Assembly: GCA_028713675.1 (NCBI GenBank)
Contig: JAQTNV010000002.1
Coordinates: 62,001-126,000, forward strand
From: a bacterium
GTDB taxonomy: Bacteria > Desulfobacterota > JAPLJL01
Reading direction: 5' to 3'
Length of the DNA: 64,000 nt
In this document: piece by piece, positions 24,885-33,220 of the stretch
Position numbering within the stretch: position 1 is the first letter of the stretch
How the letters are laid out: every line of letters begins with the position of its first letter
Translations under genes and position numbers: made by a program
The notes under the pieces: generated by a model
Seen by the model: only the letters and a program-made list of their open reading frames with translations
Told to the model about the DNA's origin: nothing
The model's database searches: none

Positions 24885-25115
24885 ATGAAAGTGAAAAACA
24901 ACATAAAAGCCAGGACCGCAGCCGAGGCTCATAAAAGGAAAAAGCGTGCATCGGTCAAAAGAAAAGAGAGGTGCGGGATCTGCGAATACTGGATTCCCGG
25001 AAATGGGATGGTGGCATCTTTTTGCAGCTACGACATGATCGAAGGCGATGAGTTCCGGGGGCCGGAAGTCGGTCCCGACGACTGGTGCGGACAATTCACC
25101 CGGAAAAATAGTTAA
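24885..25115 (+). CDS. Small basic protein with a Cys4 motif
   Basis: A 76-residue protein from ATG 24885, which has AAAGGA before it; an ATG at 24825 would add 20 residues. The N-terminal half is very basic (AHKRKKRASVKRKER). The C-terminal half reads CGICEYWIPGNGMVASFC-SYDMIEG and later GPDDWCGQF. The pattern CxxC, a distant Cys, and DWCG at the end is seen in small zinc- or cluster-binding proteins of unknown role. It lies between an OmpA-type gene and an OmpA relic and probably shares the sigma-54 transcript. Confidence 0.6.
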   Translation: MKVKNNIKARTAAEAHKRKKRASVKRKERCGICEYWIPGNGMVASFCSYDMIEGDEFRGPEVGPDDWCGQFTRKNS

Positions 25116-25131
25116 CGTAATTTAAAAATGA

Positions 25132-25218
25132 AATGAAAAAAATCCGGTCGATCCTGATCTCTGTCAGATTGCCTGGGCTAATAATCGCAGGGCGGAAATC
25201 GTGGCGGTTTCATATTGA
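25132..25218 (+). pseudogene. Relic of a third OmpA-domain gene
   Basis: In frame up to a TGA at 25216 the sequence reads NPVDPDLCQIAWANNRRAEI and then VAVSY. The intact copies end PVDPEHNRVAWAKNRRDEF and PVDPGHNETAWAKNRRAEF. Only the last 28 codons remain. The relic shows that OmpA-domain genes were amplified here. Confidence 0.75.
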
Positions 25219-25259
25219 ATAATAGAACCGAAAATATTTTCCTTCAGGAGGAGGCAAGC

Positions 25260-25997
25260 ATGGCCAGTCGGCAAAAACCTTTACTGAACCCCTATTTTTC
25301 GGATGAAGGCGTTCCCTTCGAGAAATGGAATTGGCGGGGAAATCTTGACGAGGAAGGAAGATTATTGATCAAGCCCGTCGTTAATAATGCCCTCTTGTTT
25401 TCGGAGGGGCTGGCCGTTTTCGAAGTTAACGGCAAATGGGGATACCTTGATCGCAGGAGAGCGGTAATCATCGAACCGCAATTCGAGAAAGCGTCCAACT
25501 TTTTTGAGGACCTGGCCCGGGTCAAAAGGGATGGCAAGTGGGGTTTTATCAACCGGAGAGGGATTTTCGTGATCGCCCCCCAGTTTGAAGCTGCCAGGAG
25601 TTTTTCCGAAGGATTCGCCTGTGTTAAGGACGGAGGCAAATATGGATATGTCAACCACGCGGGGATGATGATCATCGAGCCGAGGTTTGAGGAGGCGTGG
25701 AGCTTTTCGGAGGGATTGGCCGGGATCAGAATCGGCAAACAGTGCGGATACATCGACCGTGACGGGATGATCGTGATCCGGCCCAGGTTCGAGATGGTCT
25801 CCCGGTTTTCCGAGGGACTGGCCCGCGTGAAGGTGGGAAACAAATGGGGATACATCAATACCAGAGGTCAAAACGTGATTGCTCCAAGATTCGAGTGGGC
25901 TTTGGATTTTTCCGATGGGAGCGCCTATGTGTGGACCGAACTAGGAATCAGAACTATCAACAATAATGGAAGAGTCCAAACCTCTCCGGTAATTTGA
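25260..25997 (+). CDS. WG-repeat protein
   Basis: Protein of 245 residues from ATG 25260, which has AGGAGG before it. It consists of about six WG (KWG) repeats of roughly 34-36 residues, each with a pattern of WGYID..G..VI.P.FE.A..FSEGLA.V. Examples are GKWGYLDRRRAVIIEPQFE and NKWGYINTRGQNVIAPRFE. The repeats are beta-rich and act as binding surfaces; no enzymatic residue is seen. There is no signal peptide, so it should be cytoplasmic. It precedes the kinase-like gene. Its function is unknown. Confidence 0.88.
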   Translation: MASRQKPLLNPYFSDEGVPFEKWNWRGNLDEEGRLLIKPVVNNALLFSEGLAVFEVNGKWGYLDRRRAVIIEPQFEKASNFFEDLARVKRDGKWGFINRRGIFVIAPQFEAARSFSEGFACVKDGGKYGYVNHAGMMIIEPRFEEAWSFSEGLAGIRIGKQCGYIDRDGMIVIRPRFEMVSRFSEGLARVKVGNKWGYINTRGQNVIAPRFEWALDFSDGSAYVWTELGIRTINNNGRVQTSPVI

Positions 25998-26032
25998 AAG
26001 GTAAAATCCAGAATGGGCCGGGGATAAGCGAG

Positions 26033-27127
26033 ATGGAAAACTTGAGTAAATTCGGCAGGGTTTTTAATGATTATTGGGAAAACAAATCCAAAATTCAAAT
26101 CATTTTAATTTCGCTCCTTTGTGTTTTGGCCACAGGGTTTTTGGAATGGCTTTTTCCTCCCGAAGTTGAGCTATCCATTTTTTGTTTGTTCCCAGCGGCT
26201 TTTGCCGCTTGGTATGTAAATAAAGAAGCTGGATATATAGTTTCCATTCTTGGTATTGCTGTCTGGATTACCGCGGATTTGTCATCGGCATCTCAACTTT
26301 CACATTTGGTATTCCTGTTGAATTCCCTCGCAATATTTTTCGGTTTTATTCTGGCGGTTACTCTCCTGGCCAATTTAAAACTTAGGTTAAAGAACCTGGC
26401 TGAGATTAACGAAACCAAGAAAAAGTTTTGGGATTTGGCGAGATGGTGGGATTTTCGAAATGCTCTGACGAGGCTGGATAGCTATGTGAACCAATCCCTG
26501 GATGATTCTTCTGTGATTGCAGATGAAAAACGGATTAATTATTTGAAAAAAATGGAGAAGGTTTGCAAAAACATGGCTGCTGCGACGGATGACCTTTTTG
26601 ATCCGGATCTCGTCGGCTCCGAGAAAATCCGCATTAATTCCAGGGAAATCGAGCTCACTAAATATCTTCAGAATATTTACGATGATTTTCTTTTATTGAT
26701 GAAAGCCAAAGGCATAAAGTTCGAGATGGAACGTCCGAAGCAAACGGCGAAAGTGTGGTTTGATCCCAAGTTGATGTATCAGGTATTTACGGAATTGCTA
26801 TCTAATGCGGTTCAATATTCGTTTCCCAAATCGACCATCACGCTGGGTGCGGAAATTGCCGACCATACGCTCCAGTTTTTTATCAAGGATCATGGTTTGG
26901 GGCTTACCGAAGAGGAAAAAACCGAAATATTTACTGATCACGAAGAATTGAAAAATGGATCATTTCCAGTGGGAAAAAGAAAATGGCCGGGACTGACGAT
27001 TACCAGACGAGTGATCGAAGCCCATGGCGGCCGGATGTGGCTGGAAAGCAATATCGGAGTTGGTACGACCGTTACCTTTTTCCTGCCGATGGAACCCACA
27101 AGTGATCAAACATTGGAGGGGTTGTGA
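26033..27127 (+). CDS. Membrane histidine-kinase-like protein lacking its phospho-acceptor His
   Basis: Protein of 364 residues from ATG 26033; a TTG at 25994 overlapping the previous stop is the alternative. The N-terminal four-helix membrane domain (LEWLFPPEVELSIFCLFP) is shared with the diguanylate cyclases at 27967 and 38873. In the dimerisation helix the usual HELRNPLT reads WDFRNALT, so Trp replaces His. The ATPase domain keeps the N box (FTELLSNAVQYS) and a DxGxG G1 box (KDHGLGLTEEE), and has GLTITRRVIEAHGG in place of the G2 box. It should not autophosphorylate in the usual way and may be a nucleotide-responsive partner of other kinases. The regulator it serves is unknown. Confidence 0.85.
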   Translation: MENLSKFGRVFNDYWENKSKIQIILISLLCVLATGFLEWLFPPEVELSIFCLFPAAFAAWYVNKEAGYIVSILGIAVWITADLSSASQLSHLVFLLNSLAIFFGFILAVTLLANLKLRLKNLAEINETKKKFWDLARWWDFRNALTRLDSYVNQSLDDSSVIADEKRINYLKKMEKVCKNMAAATDDLFDPDLVGSEKIRINSREIELTKYLQNIYDDFLLLMKAKGIKFEMERPKQTAKVWFDPKLMYQVFTELLSNAVQYSFPKSTITLGAEIADHTLQFFIKDHGLGLTEEEKTEIFTDHEELKNGSFPVGKRKWPGLTITRRVIEAHGGRMWLESNIGVGTTVTFFLPMEPTSDQTLEGL

Positions 27128-27160
27128 AGGGCGAAAGAAAAAGGGGGAAAGGAGGTCGCC

Positions 27161-27961
27161 ATGTTTTCTATCTCTAAAAATATATTTAAATTGGTTTTGC
27201 GCCTCGCGATTGGATCAGCGCTGTTATTTTATTTGATGAGTTGCGCCAAGCCTCCCATCAGAGAAATCGCAACCGCCGAAGCCGCTTTGGAAAGCGCCCG
27301 CCAGGCCGAGGCTCCTGTTTATGCCCCGGAAACTTTTAAAAGCGCCGAAAGCATGCTGGATCAAGCCAAAAATGAGATGAAAGCGAAGGAATACGATCCT
27401 GCCCGGAATTCCGCCCTCAAGTCTCAGGAGTTTTCCAACCGTGCGATTGATGAAGCCCGAAAAAATAAAGCGATTGAAGAAGCCCGAAAAAATAATGCTG
27501 TCCAAACGAATCCAACCGAAAAAGAAAAAGCTGCGGGTCCGACGCTTAACCCAGCAGAAATTACAATCGCCGAACTGGAAGCGCAAAAGGTCGGCCCGGC
27601 GGCCATGGGTGAAGGGATAAGGATTTCCGCACTCGAACCGATTCATTTTGCATTCGATGACTATACCCTTACGGATAAGGCCAGGGAGATTTTGACCCAC
27701 CATGCGGATTGGTTGAAGCGCTATCAAAACATAAAAGTTTTGATCGAAGGTCATTGCGACGAACGAGGATCGAACGAATATAACATTGCTTTGGGCGAGA
27801 AACGGGCAAAAAGCACCCGGGATTATCTTGCTTATCTTGGGGTTGAGGCAGACCGGTTTACCATTATCAGTTATGGTGAAGAGATCCCCGTTGATCCCGG
27901 GCACAATGAAACCGCCTGGGCCAAGAACCGCCGGGCGGAGTTCGTCGTTAAAATCAAATAG
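27161..27961 (+). CDS. OmpA/Pal-type lipoprotein with helical N-terminal domain
   Basis: Protein of 266 residues. The lipoprotein signal ends with lipobox YLMSC. An alpha-helical DUF4398-like region follows (ATAEAALESARQAEAP, FKSAESMLDQAKNEMKAKEY) and contains an imperfect tandem repeat (DEARKNKAIEEARKN). The C-terminal OmpA domain has IEGHCDERGSNEYNIALGEKR and AWAKNRRAEF. It binds peptidoglycan from the outer membrane. Similar helical-plus-OmpA proteins are common in stress-response loci. GGAGG stands before the ATG. Confidence 0.9.
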   Translation: MFSISKNIFKLVLRLAIGSALLFYLMSCAKPPIREIATAEAALESARQAEAPVYAPETFKSAESMLDQAKNEMKAKEYDPARNSALKSQEFSNRAIDEARKNKAIEEARKNNAVQTNPTEKEKAAGPTLNPAEITIAELEAQKVGPAAMGEGIRISALEPIHFAFDDYTLTDKAREILTHHADWLKRYQNIKVLIEGHCDERGSNEYNIALGEKRAKSTRDYLAYLGVEADRFTIISYGEEIPVDPGHNETAWAKNRRAEFVVKIK

Positions 27962-27966
27962 CAAAT

Positions 27967-28827
27967 ATGATTGTGATTAAATTCCCCAAAGCGCTTCAGA
28001 TAACCCTCGAATTTTTATTCGTCGTTTGCTTGGGATATTTTGAATATATCACCGGCCCGGAAATTACCCTTTCCATTTTTTATCTGATCCCGATTGCCAT
28101 CAGCGCCTGGTTTACCGGCAGGAATTCCGGGATTTTCATATCCCTGATTGCCGGGGCCACATGGCTGATTGTCGATTTAGCTTCCGGGAATGTCTACTCC
28201 AAGCCTTGGATTCTTTATTGGAATACATTGGTCAGGTTGGGATTCTATCTAATAACGTCGTTGGCACTATCCCTGTTAAAGAAAGAATATGACGAGAAAA
28301 GGACCTTGGCTAATTTCGATTTTCTGACCGGGGCGGCGAACTCGAGATATTTTTCGGAACTGGCCGTCAAGGAAATAGAATCGGCAAAAAGATATAAGCG
28401 TCCGTTCGTTCTGGCTTTCATCGATCTGGATAATTTTAAAGCGGTTAATGATAAATTCGGCCATAGCACCGGCGATGATGTTTTGCGGGAAGCGGTAAAG
28501 GTTATCCAGAGCGGCGTCCGTTCGATGGATATCGTGGCCAGATTAGGCGGCGACGAGTTTGTTGTTTTGTTTCCGGAAATTGGATATGAGAAGGCTTTGA
28601 AAGCCATTTCCAGGATCGAGGAAAAACTGTTAGAGAGAATGAAAGAAAACAGCTGGCCGGTAACCTTCAGCATCGGGGTTGCCGATTTTCCCGTTCCTCC
28701 CATTTCTGTTGATGCAATGATAAAAAAAGCGGACCTCCTGATGTACTCCGCCAAAAAGAGCAATAAGGACATGCCCAGGCGGGATGGAAAGCACCCTTAT
28801 CGCAAAACAAGTTTTGAATTCATTTGA
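27967..28827 (+). CDS. Membrane diguanylate cyclase
   Basis: Protein of 286 residues. The N-terminal membrane domain (about 8-105, four helices, with YFEYITGPEITLSIFYLIP) is the same module as in the genes at 26033 and 38873. The GGDEF domain (about 120-275) has the active motif RLGGDEFVVLFPE and an intact inhibitory site RSMD five residues before it, so it should make cyclic di-GMP from GTP and be product-inhibited. Start ATG 27967 is 5 bases after the OmpA-type stop. It probably senses a membrane or envelope state. Confidence 0.93.
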   Translation: MIVIKFPKALQITLEFLFVVCLGYFEYITGPEITLSIFYLIPIAISAWFTGRNSGIFISLIAGATWLIVDLASGNVYSKPWILYWNTLVRLGFYLITSLALSLLKKEYDEKRTLANFDFLTGAANSRYFSELAVKEIESAKRYKRPFVLAFIDLDNFKAVNDKFGHSTGDDVLREAVKVIQSGVRSMDIVARLGGDEFVVLFPEIGYEKALKAISRIEEKLLERMKENSWPVTFSIGVADFPVPPISVDAMIKKADLLMYSAKKSNKDMPRRDGKHPYRKTSFEFI

Positions 28828-28913
28828 TTAGATTACGGTAATATCTCATGAATATTTCATCCTTACCACCTTCGGTTGGATCATTTTTATGGAAAAAGCC
28901 TCCGGCAGGAAGA

Positions 28914-28942
28914 TTGAATAAAAGATATATTTTTTATACAAT
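28914..28942 (+). promoter_or_regulatory. Candidate sigma-70 promoter for a short RNA
   Basis: TTGAAT, 17 bases, TACAAT (28937-28942). It predicts a transcript start near 28949, about 55 bases before a strong terminator hairpin. Confidence 0.45.
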
Positions 28943-28948
28943 TAAACA

Positions 28949-29037
28949 ATCGATTTATAAGGGTCCGGGAGACAATTCCCGGAGGTTCGCTTGAATGGCC
29001 GGGCCACCATTCCTTTATTGGAATGGTGGTTTTTTTT
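28949..29037 (+). ncRNA. Candidate small RNA of about 88 nt
   Basis: Between the predicted promoter and the terminator lies an unannotated stretch with a first hairpin TCCGGGA-N6-TCCCGGA (28963-28984) and the terminator hairpin as its 3' end. There is no good open reading frame. It may be a stand-alone small RNA or a leader for the downstream genes that stops early. No known RNA family is recognised. Confidence 0.4.
29004..29037 (+). terminator. Strong rho-independent terminator
   Basis: CCACCATTCC pairs perfectly with GGAATGGTGG across a six-base loop and is followed by eight T. It separates the OmpA/cyclase block from the SUMF1/trehalose block. Confidence 0.88.
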
Positions 29038-29059
29038 ATTAACCGAGATCAAGCCCGAA

Positions 29060-29188
29060 ATGGAGACCGCTTTCCGGAGATTCAAACGCTGGTTCCGCTA
29101 TCATATCTGGCGGAGACATCGCCGTCTGATCACCGCACTTCTACTCGGCTTCGGCCTCGCCTGTTTGTTCTGCTGGCATATGAGATAA
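29060..29188 (+). CDS. Possible small membrane protein of 42 residues
   Basis: From ATG 29060 the frame gives METAFRRFKRWFRYHIWRRH followed by one hydrophobic helix LITALLLGFGLACLFCW and stop. A basic amphipathic start with one membrane helix is typical of small regulatory membrane peptides. No clear ribosome site is seen, and it lies just behind a terminator, so its expression is uncertain. Confidence 0.4.
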   Translation: METAFRRFKRWFRYHIWRRHRRLITALLLGFGLACLFCWHMR

Positions 29189-29233
29189 ATGGATAAAACA
29201 GAATGCCAAAAAATTAAACCAGGAGGAATGAAG

Positions 29234-30115
29234 ATGAAGATTTCCAAGGAACGTATTTTAGGCACTCTCTTTTTTGTGCTGGTTTTGTTTTCTGTGCGAG
29301 CCGACGCAGGGAATCCTGTTCCTCCGAAGTCTCCAGCTTCACCGGCTGTGAATAAAAATACGCCCCAGATTGGCAAGGAATATGCCTCTCCCGGGGGCAA
29401 AGGGGGCCCCATGCTCTATATCCCCGCCGGGGAATTTTTGATGGGTTGCAATGCAGCGGTGGACAATCAATGTAAAAGCGATGAAAAACCTTATCATCTG
29501 GTTAATTTAAGTGCTTATTATATTGATAAATACGACGTTACGGTTGATGACTACGCCAAATGCGTGAAGGAAAAGCAATGCAAAATTCCCGATACGTTTC
29601 AATATTGCAATTGGGGAAAACCTGACCGGGGCAAATATCCAATCAACTGCGCGGAATGGAACCATGCTCAGGCGTATTGCCAGTGGGCCGGCAAGAGACT
29701 GCCGACCGAAGCGGAGTGGGAGAAGGCGGCCCGGGGCACGGACGGGCGAAAGTATCCCTGGGGCAATCAGGCCGCTTCTTGTGAATATGCGGTGATGAGC
29801 GCGGGCGGTGACGGCTGCAGCAAGGATCAGACTTGGCCCGTGGGGAGCAAACCGAGCGGGGCGAGCCCTTACGGGGTAATAGATATGGCAGGGAATGTCT
29901 GGAACTGGGTCCAGGATTGGTATGAGAAGGATTACAGTAAAAGTCTGCCCCAGAATCCTACGGGTCCTTCTTCTGGTGCCTCTCGGGTGGCGCGCGGCGG
30001 TTCATGGGAACTCGATCCGAGCTACCTGCGATCATCTGCCCGGAATGTTTTCAACCCCGGGAGCCGGCATCCCGACAGTGGGTTTCGATGTGTATATGCC
30101 GGGCCAAACAGGTAA
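29234..30115 (+). CDS. Exported SUMF1/FGE-fold protein without catalytic cysteines
   Basis: Protein of 293 residues. ATG 29234 has AGGAGG seven bases before it; the ATG at 29228 is too close. A signal peptide (about 1-26) is followed by a linker and the formylglycine-generating-enzyme fold (about 75-290), with IPAGEFLMGCN, RLPTEAEWEKAARG, YPWGNQ and DMAGNVWNWVQDWY. The region that carries the two active cysteines in true FGE reads VARGGSWELDPSYLRSSAR, with none, so sulfatase activation is unlikely. Several other cysteines suggest disulfides. It may be a binding or sensor protein in the periplasm. It lies 14 bases before the sensor-OtsA gene. Confidence 0.85.
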   Translation: MKISKERILGTLFFVLVLFSVRADAGNPVPPKSPASPAVNKNTPQIGKEYASPGGKGGPMLYIPAGEFLMGCNAAVDNQCKSDEKPYHLVNLSAYYIDKYDVTVDDYAKCVKEKQCKIPDTFQYCNWGKPDRGKYPINCAEWNHAQAYCQWAGKRLPTEAEWEKAARGTDGRKYPWGNQAASCEYAVMSAGGDGCSKDQTWPVGSKPSGASPYGVIDMAGNVWNWVQDWYEKDYSKSLPQNPTGPSSGASRVARGGSWELDPSYLRSSARNVFNPGSRHPDSGFRCVYAGPNR

Positions 30116-30129
30116 CCGGAAGCGCATTT

Positions 30130-32367
30130 GTGAAAATCACACTCCGCCTCATTGTTGCTCTTCTCCTGGCCGCGGCTTTAGTTGCGTCCGCTTTTTCCTA
30201 TCTGCAGGTACGCAGCGAGAGAACCCGGCTTAACGAAGAGCTGGAGCGACGGGCGGGGATCCTGGCGGAAAGCCTGCAGGAAACGGTGACGGAACTCGTC
30301 CGCGCCGATTCCTCCGTCAAACTCAAGCGCCTGGTGGAGAAATTCGGAAACCGCGAGCGGCTGATCGGGATTATCGTCTTCGACAATGCGGGCAGCGTCC
30401 TCGCGGAGACCCCGGGGCTATCCGCAAAAATATCCGGACCGGTTGACCAGCTTTCCAAGTCGGCGAACGAAAATGGTGAGTTTTCCACTTTCGTTAAAAT
30501 CAACGGCAGGAAGACGCATGCTTACCTCGTTTCTCTCCGCCAGGAGGAAAGCGTTCTCGGTTCGCTCGGCTTATTTCATGATGCCTCGTATATAAGCGTG
30601 AGGCTCCGGGAAATCTGGAAATATAACTTCCTCCGTCTCCTGGTCCTTTCGCTCCTGATCACCCTGACCACCGTTCTGGTGGTCCGTTGGAGTATCACGG
30701 GACCAATCGCGAAGATTGCCGTATGGCTTAAAAGTCTGCGGATGGGAGTGGCGAACCAGCCGATCTCTCTGCCTCGAGGTGACATCCTGGGTCCTTTGGC
30801 GGAGGAGGTAGCACATTTGGCCAAAAGCCTGGCCCAGGCGAGGTCGGCGGCGGAAGAGGAAGCCCGGCTTCGGATATCATCCGATTCCCTTTGGACGGAA
30901 GAAAGATTAAAGGAATTTATTAAAAACGAGCTCGGGGGGAAGAACCTGTATGTTATCTCGAACCGCGAACCGTACATGCACGTCCGCCAGGGTCGCAAGG
31001 TGGAATGCATAGTCCCGGCGGGAGGGCTGGTAACCGCCCTGGACCCGATATTACGGGCCTGCGGCGGGGTCTGGCTCGCCCACGGCAGCGGCGATGCAGA
31101 TATGGAAACCTCGGATGAAAAAGGAAAGCTGCGCGTTCCTCCGAATCAACCCTCTTACACCTTGAAGCGGGTCTGGCTGACAAAGGAGGAGGAAGAAGGA
31201 TATTATTACGGCTTTTCCAATGAGGGAATGTGGCCCCTCTGCCATATTACCCACACCCGCCCGGTTTTCCGGTTGGATGATTGGATCAATTATCAAAAGG
31301 TCAACGAGAAATTCTGCGAGGCATTGCAGGAGGAAATATCCGGGGAGGAAGCGCCCCTGGTCCTGATCCAGGATTATCATTTCGCCCTTCTCCCGCTATT
31401 AATCAAGGCGAAAAAACCGGACGCGAAGGTGGCGATCTTCTGGCATATACCCTGGCCCAACCCCGAAGCCTTCGGGATCTGTCCCTGGAAAAAAGAGATC
31501 CTGCTCGGGATGCTGGGCGCGGATCTGGTCGGCTTTCACACCCAGTTCCATTGCAATAATTTTTTGGAAACGGTCGACCGTTTCCTGGAATCCAAGATCA
31601 ACTGGGACGAATTTTCCGTGGAACGACATGGACATGCTACCCTGATAAAGCCGTTCCCGATCAGCGTCGCGTTCCCCGCCTCTCCCCCCGAGGTGGAGAA
31701 GACCCCACCGAACGGATCACTCCGGGAATCGATTCTCAAGGAGATTGGAGTTAACACCCAATTTCTGGGCGTGGGGGTAGACCGCATCGACTATACCAAG
31801 GGCATTATCGAAAGGTTTCGCGCGGTTGAGCGGTTCATTCAAAAGTATCCCGATTTCTCCGGGAAGTTTACTTTTGTCGAACTCGGCGCCCCGAGCCGGA
31901 CGCACATCAAGCGATACCATGACCTTCTGTCCGAAGTTGAAGAGACCGCCGATAAGATTAATTGGAGCCTTCAGGCCAAATCCTGGAGACCGATCGTATT
32001 CCTGAAAGCACATCATAGCCACGAGGCGATTAACCGGTATTACAAAACCGCGGATGTCTGCCTGGTCACCTCCCTGCATGACGGAATGAACCTGGTCGCC
32101 AAGGAATATATCGCCTCGCGCTCGGATGAGAGCGGGGTGCTGATATTGAGCCAGTTCACCGGCGCGGCCAGGGAACTTCACGATGCTTTAATGGTTAATC
32201 CCTATGACATTGAGGAAATGGCTGATGCAATCTACGCAGCGTTGACGATGAAACCCGACGAGAAGACGGAGCGAATGAGAAGACTACGCCAAACCATCAG
32301 GGAACGGAATATTTACCGCTGGGCGGGAACCCTGGTCTCGGCTCTGGTACGGATGAGGGTCCAATGA
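30130..32367 (+). CDS. otsA: Trehalose-6-phosphate synthase fused to a membrane sensor/HAMP module
   Basis: Protein of 745 residues, about 270 longer than ordinary OtsA. GTG at 30130 opens a membrane helix (about 4-24); a periplasmic domain (about 25-160), a second helix (about 165-187) and a HAMP-like segment ([20 protein letters not shown]) with a coiled coil follow. The GT20 domain (about 275-745) begins [14 protein letters not shown] and has the catalytic and substrate residues in [29 protein letters not shown] and [10 protein letters not shown]. It joins UDP- or GDP-glucose to glucose-6-phosphate. The layout is that of a chemoreceptor or kinase with the output replaced by OtsA, so trehalose synthesis may be switched by an external signal. 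OtsB follows after 48 bases. Confidence 0.93.
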   Translation: MKITLRLIVALLLAAALVASAFSYLQVRSERTRLNEELERRAGILAESLQETVTELVRADSSVKLKRLVEKFGNRERLIGIIVFDNAGSVLAETPGLSAKISGPVDQLSKSANENGEFSTFVKINGRKTHAYLVSLRQEESVLGSLGLFHDASYISVRLREIWKYNFLRLLVLSLLITLTTVLVVRWSITGPIAKIAVWLKSLRMGVANQPISLPRGDILGPLAEEVAHLAKSLAQARSAAEEEARLRISSDSLWTEERLKEFIKNELGGKNLYVISNREPYMHVRQGRKVECIVPAGGLVTALDPILRACGGVWLAHGSGDADMETSDEKGKLRVPPNQPSYTLKRVWLTKEEEEGYYYGFSNEGMWPLCHITHTRPVFRLDDWINYQKVNEKFCEALQEEISGEEAPLVLIQDYHFALLPLLIKAKKPDAKVAIFWHIPWPNPEAFGICPWKKEILLGMLGADLVGFHTQFHCNNFLETVDRFLESKINWDEFSVERHGHATLIKPFPISVAFPASPPEVEKTPPNGSLRESILKEIGVNTQFLGVGVDRIDYTKGIIERFRAVERFIQKYPDFSGKFTFVELGAPSRTHIKRYHDLLSEVEETADKINWSLQAKSWRPIVFLKAHHSHEAINRYYKTADVCLVTSLHDGMNLVAKEYIASRSDESGVLILSQFTGAARELHDALMVNPYDIEEMADAIYAALTMKPDEKTERMRRLRQTIRERNIYRWAGTLVSALVRMRVQ

Positions 32368-32415
32368 AATATCGGGACATGATGGAGAAGGTTTTACGAA
32401 TCCAAAAGCCGAAGG

Positions 32416-33219
32416 ATGATTAAAAAACATTTTTTCGATCCGAAAGCAGGGGGGTGGAATACAGCAGTAAAAAATATAAGAGCAAACCGCCCTCTGCTCC
32501 TGCTGCTTGATTACGATGGAACCATTACCCCGATAAAAAGCAGCCCAGGGTTGGCGATCCTTCCGAGTAACAAGAGGGATCTGATCGAAGCTCTGTCGGA
32601 ACATCCCGGGGTCCGGGTCGGATTTGTAACCGGTAGATCACTCACTGACATTTGGAAATTGGTACGCCTGGAAAATGTGATTTATATCGCCAACCATGGT
32701 CTCCAAATCCGGGCTGGAAAGCTGAGCTGGATCCATCCCCGGGCAAAACGGACCGCCCATTTGCTTTCCGCGGTTGGCCAGAATCTTAAGGAAGTCCTAG
32801 GGCAGGCAAACGGGGTCGAGATTGAAGATAAGGTGCTGACCGTGAGCATTCATTATCGTAATATGAGGAACTGGCCGGTCGCCCGCCTGAAAGAATCGAT
32901 AAAAAAGCTTCTGCAACCGCATCAAAGGGAGCTGAAGCTTTCCGTCGGGAAAAAGGTAATAGAGATCAGGCCTAATATCCACTGGGATAAAGGCCTAGGG
33001 GTGCAAAAAATCGTGAAAATGCTTAAATATACAAAACCGCCGCTGAAAATATTTCTGGGTGACGATGTGACGGATGAAGATGTTTTCCGGGTCTTGAAAA
33101 AAGATGGAATCGGGATCAGGGTGGGAAGGTCGCTAAAAACCGAGGCCCGCTATTACCTCCGCAATCCAAAAGAGGTTTTTGAGTTTTTGAAATTAATGGG
33201 AAAGTCCCTAAGCAACTGA
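32416..33219 (+). CDS. otsB: Trehalose-6-phosphate phosphatase
   Basis: HAD-family phosphatase of 267 residues completing trehalose synthesis. Motif I is LLDYDGTITPI (nucleophile and acid Asp), motif II has VTGRS, a conserved Lys is present in the middle region and motif IV is LGDDVTDEDVFRVL. Family length is usual. It follows the sensor-OtsA gene and is 1 base before the DUF5752 gene, so one transcript is likely. GTG/ATG alternatives are not needed: ATG 32416 fits the family start. Confidence 0.95.
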   Translation: MIKKHFFDPKAGGWNTAVKNIRANRPLLLLLDYDGTITPIKSSPGLAILPSNKRDLIEALSEHPGVRVGFVTGRSLTDIWKLVRLENVIYIANHGLQIRAGKLSWIHPRAKRTAHLLSAVGQNLKEVLGQANGVEIEDKVLTVSIHYRNMRNWPVARLKESIKKLLQPHQRELKLSVGKKVIEIRPNIHWDKGLGVQKIVKMLKYTKPPLKIFLGDDVTDEDVFRVLKKDGIGIRVGRSLKTEARYYLRNPKEVFEFLKLMGKSLSN

Positions 33220-33220
33220 A

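Noticed and set aside
28870-28920. Possible cyclic di-GMP (GEMM) riboswitch, because AAAGCCTCCGGC occurs downstream of a cyclase
   Set aside because: Only this short piece fits. The second conserved stem region with its GGTAGGTAGCGGGGTTACC-type sequence is missing, and the usual order of helices cannot be formed.
29234-30115. True formylglycine-generating enzyme
   Set aside because: The two catalytic cysteines are absent and no sulfatase gene is nearby.
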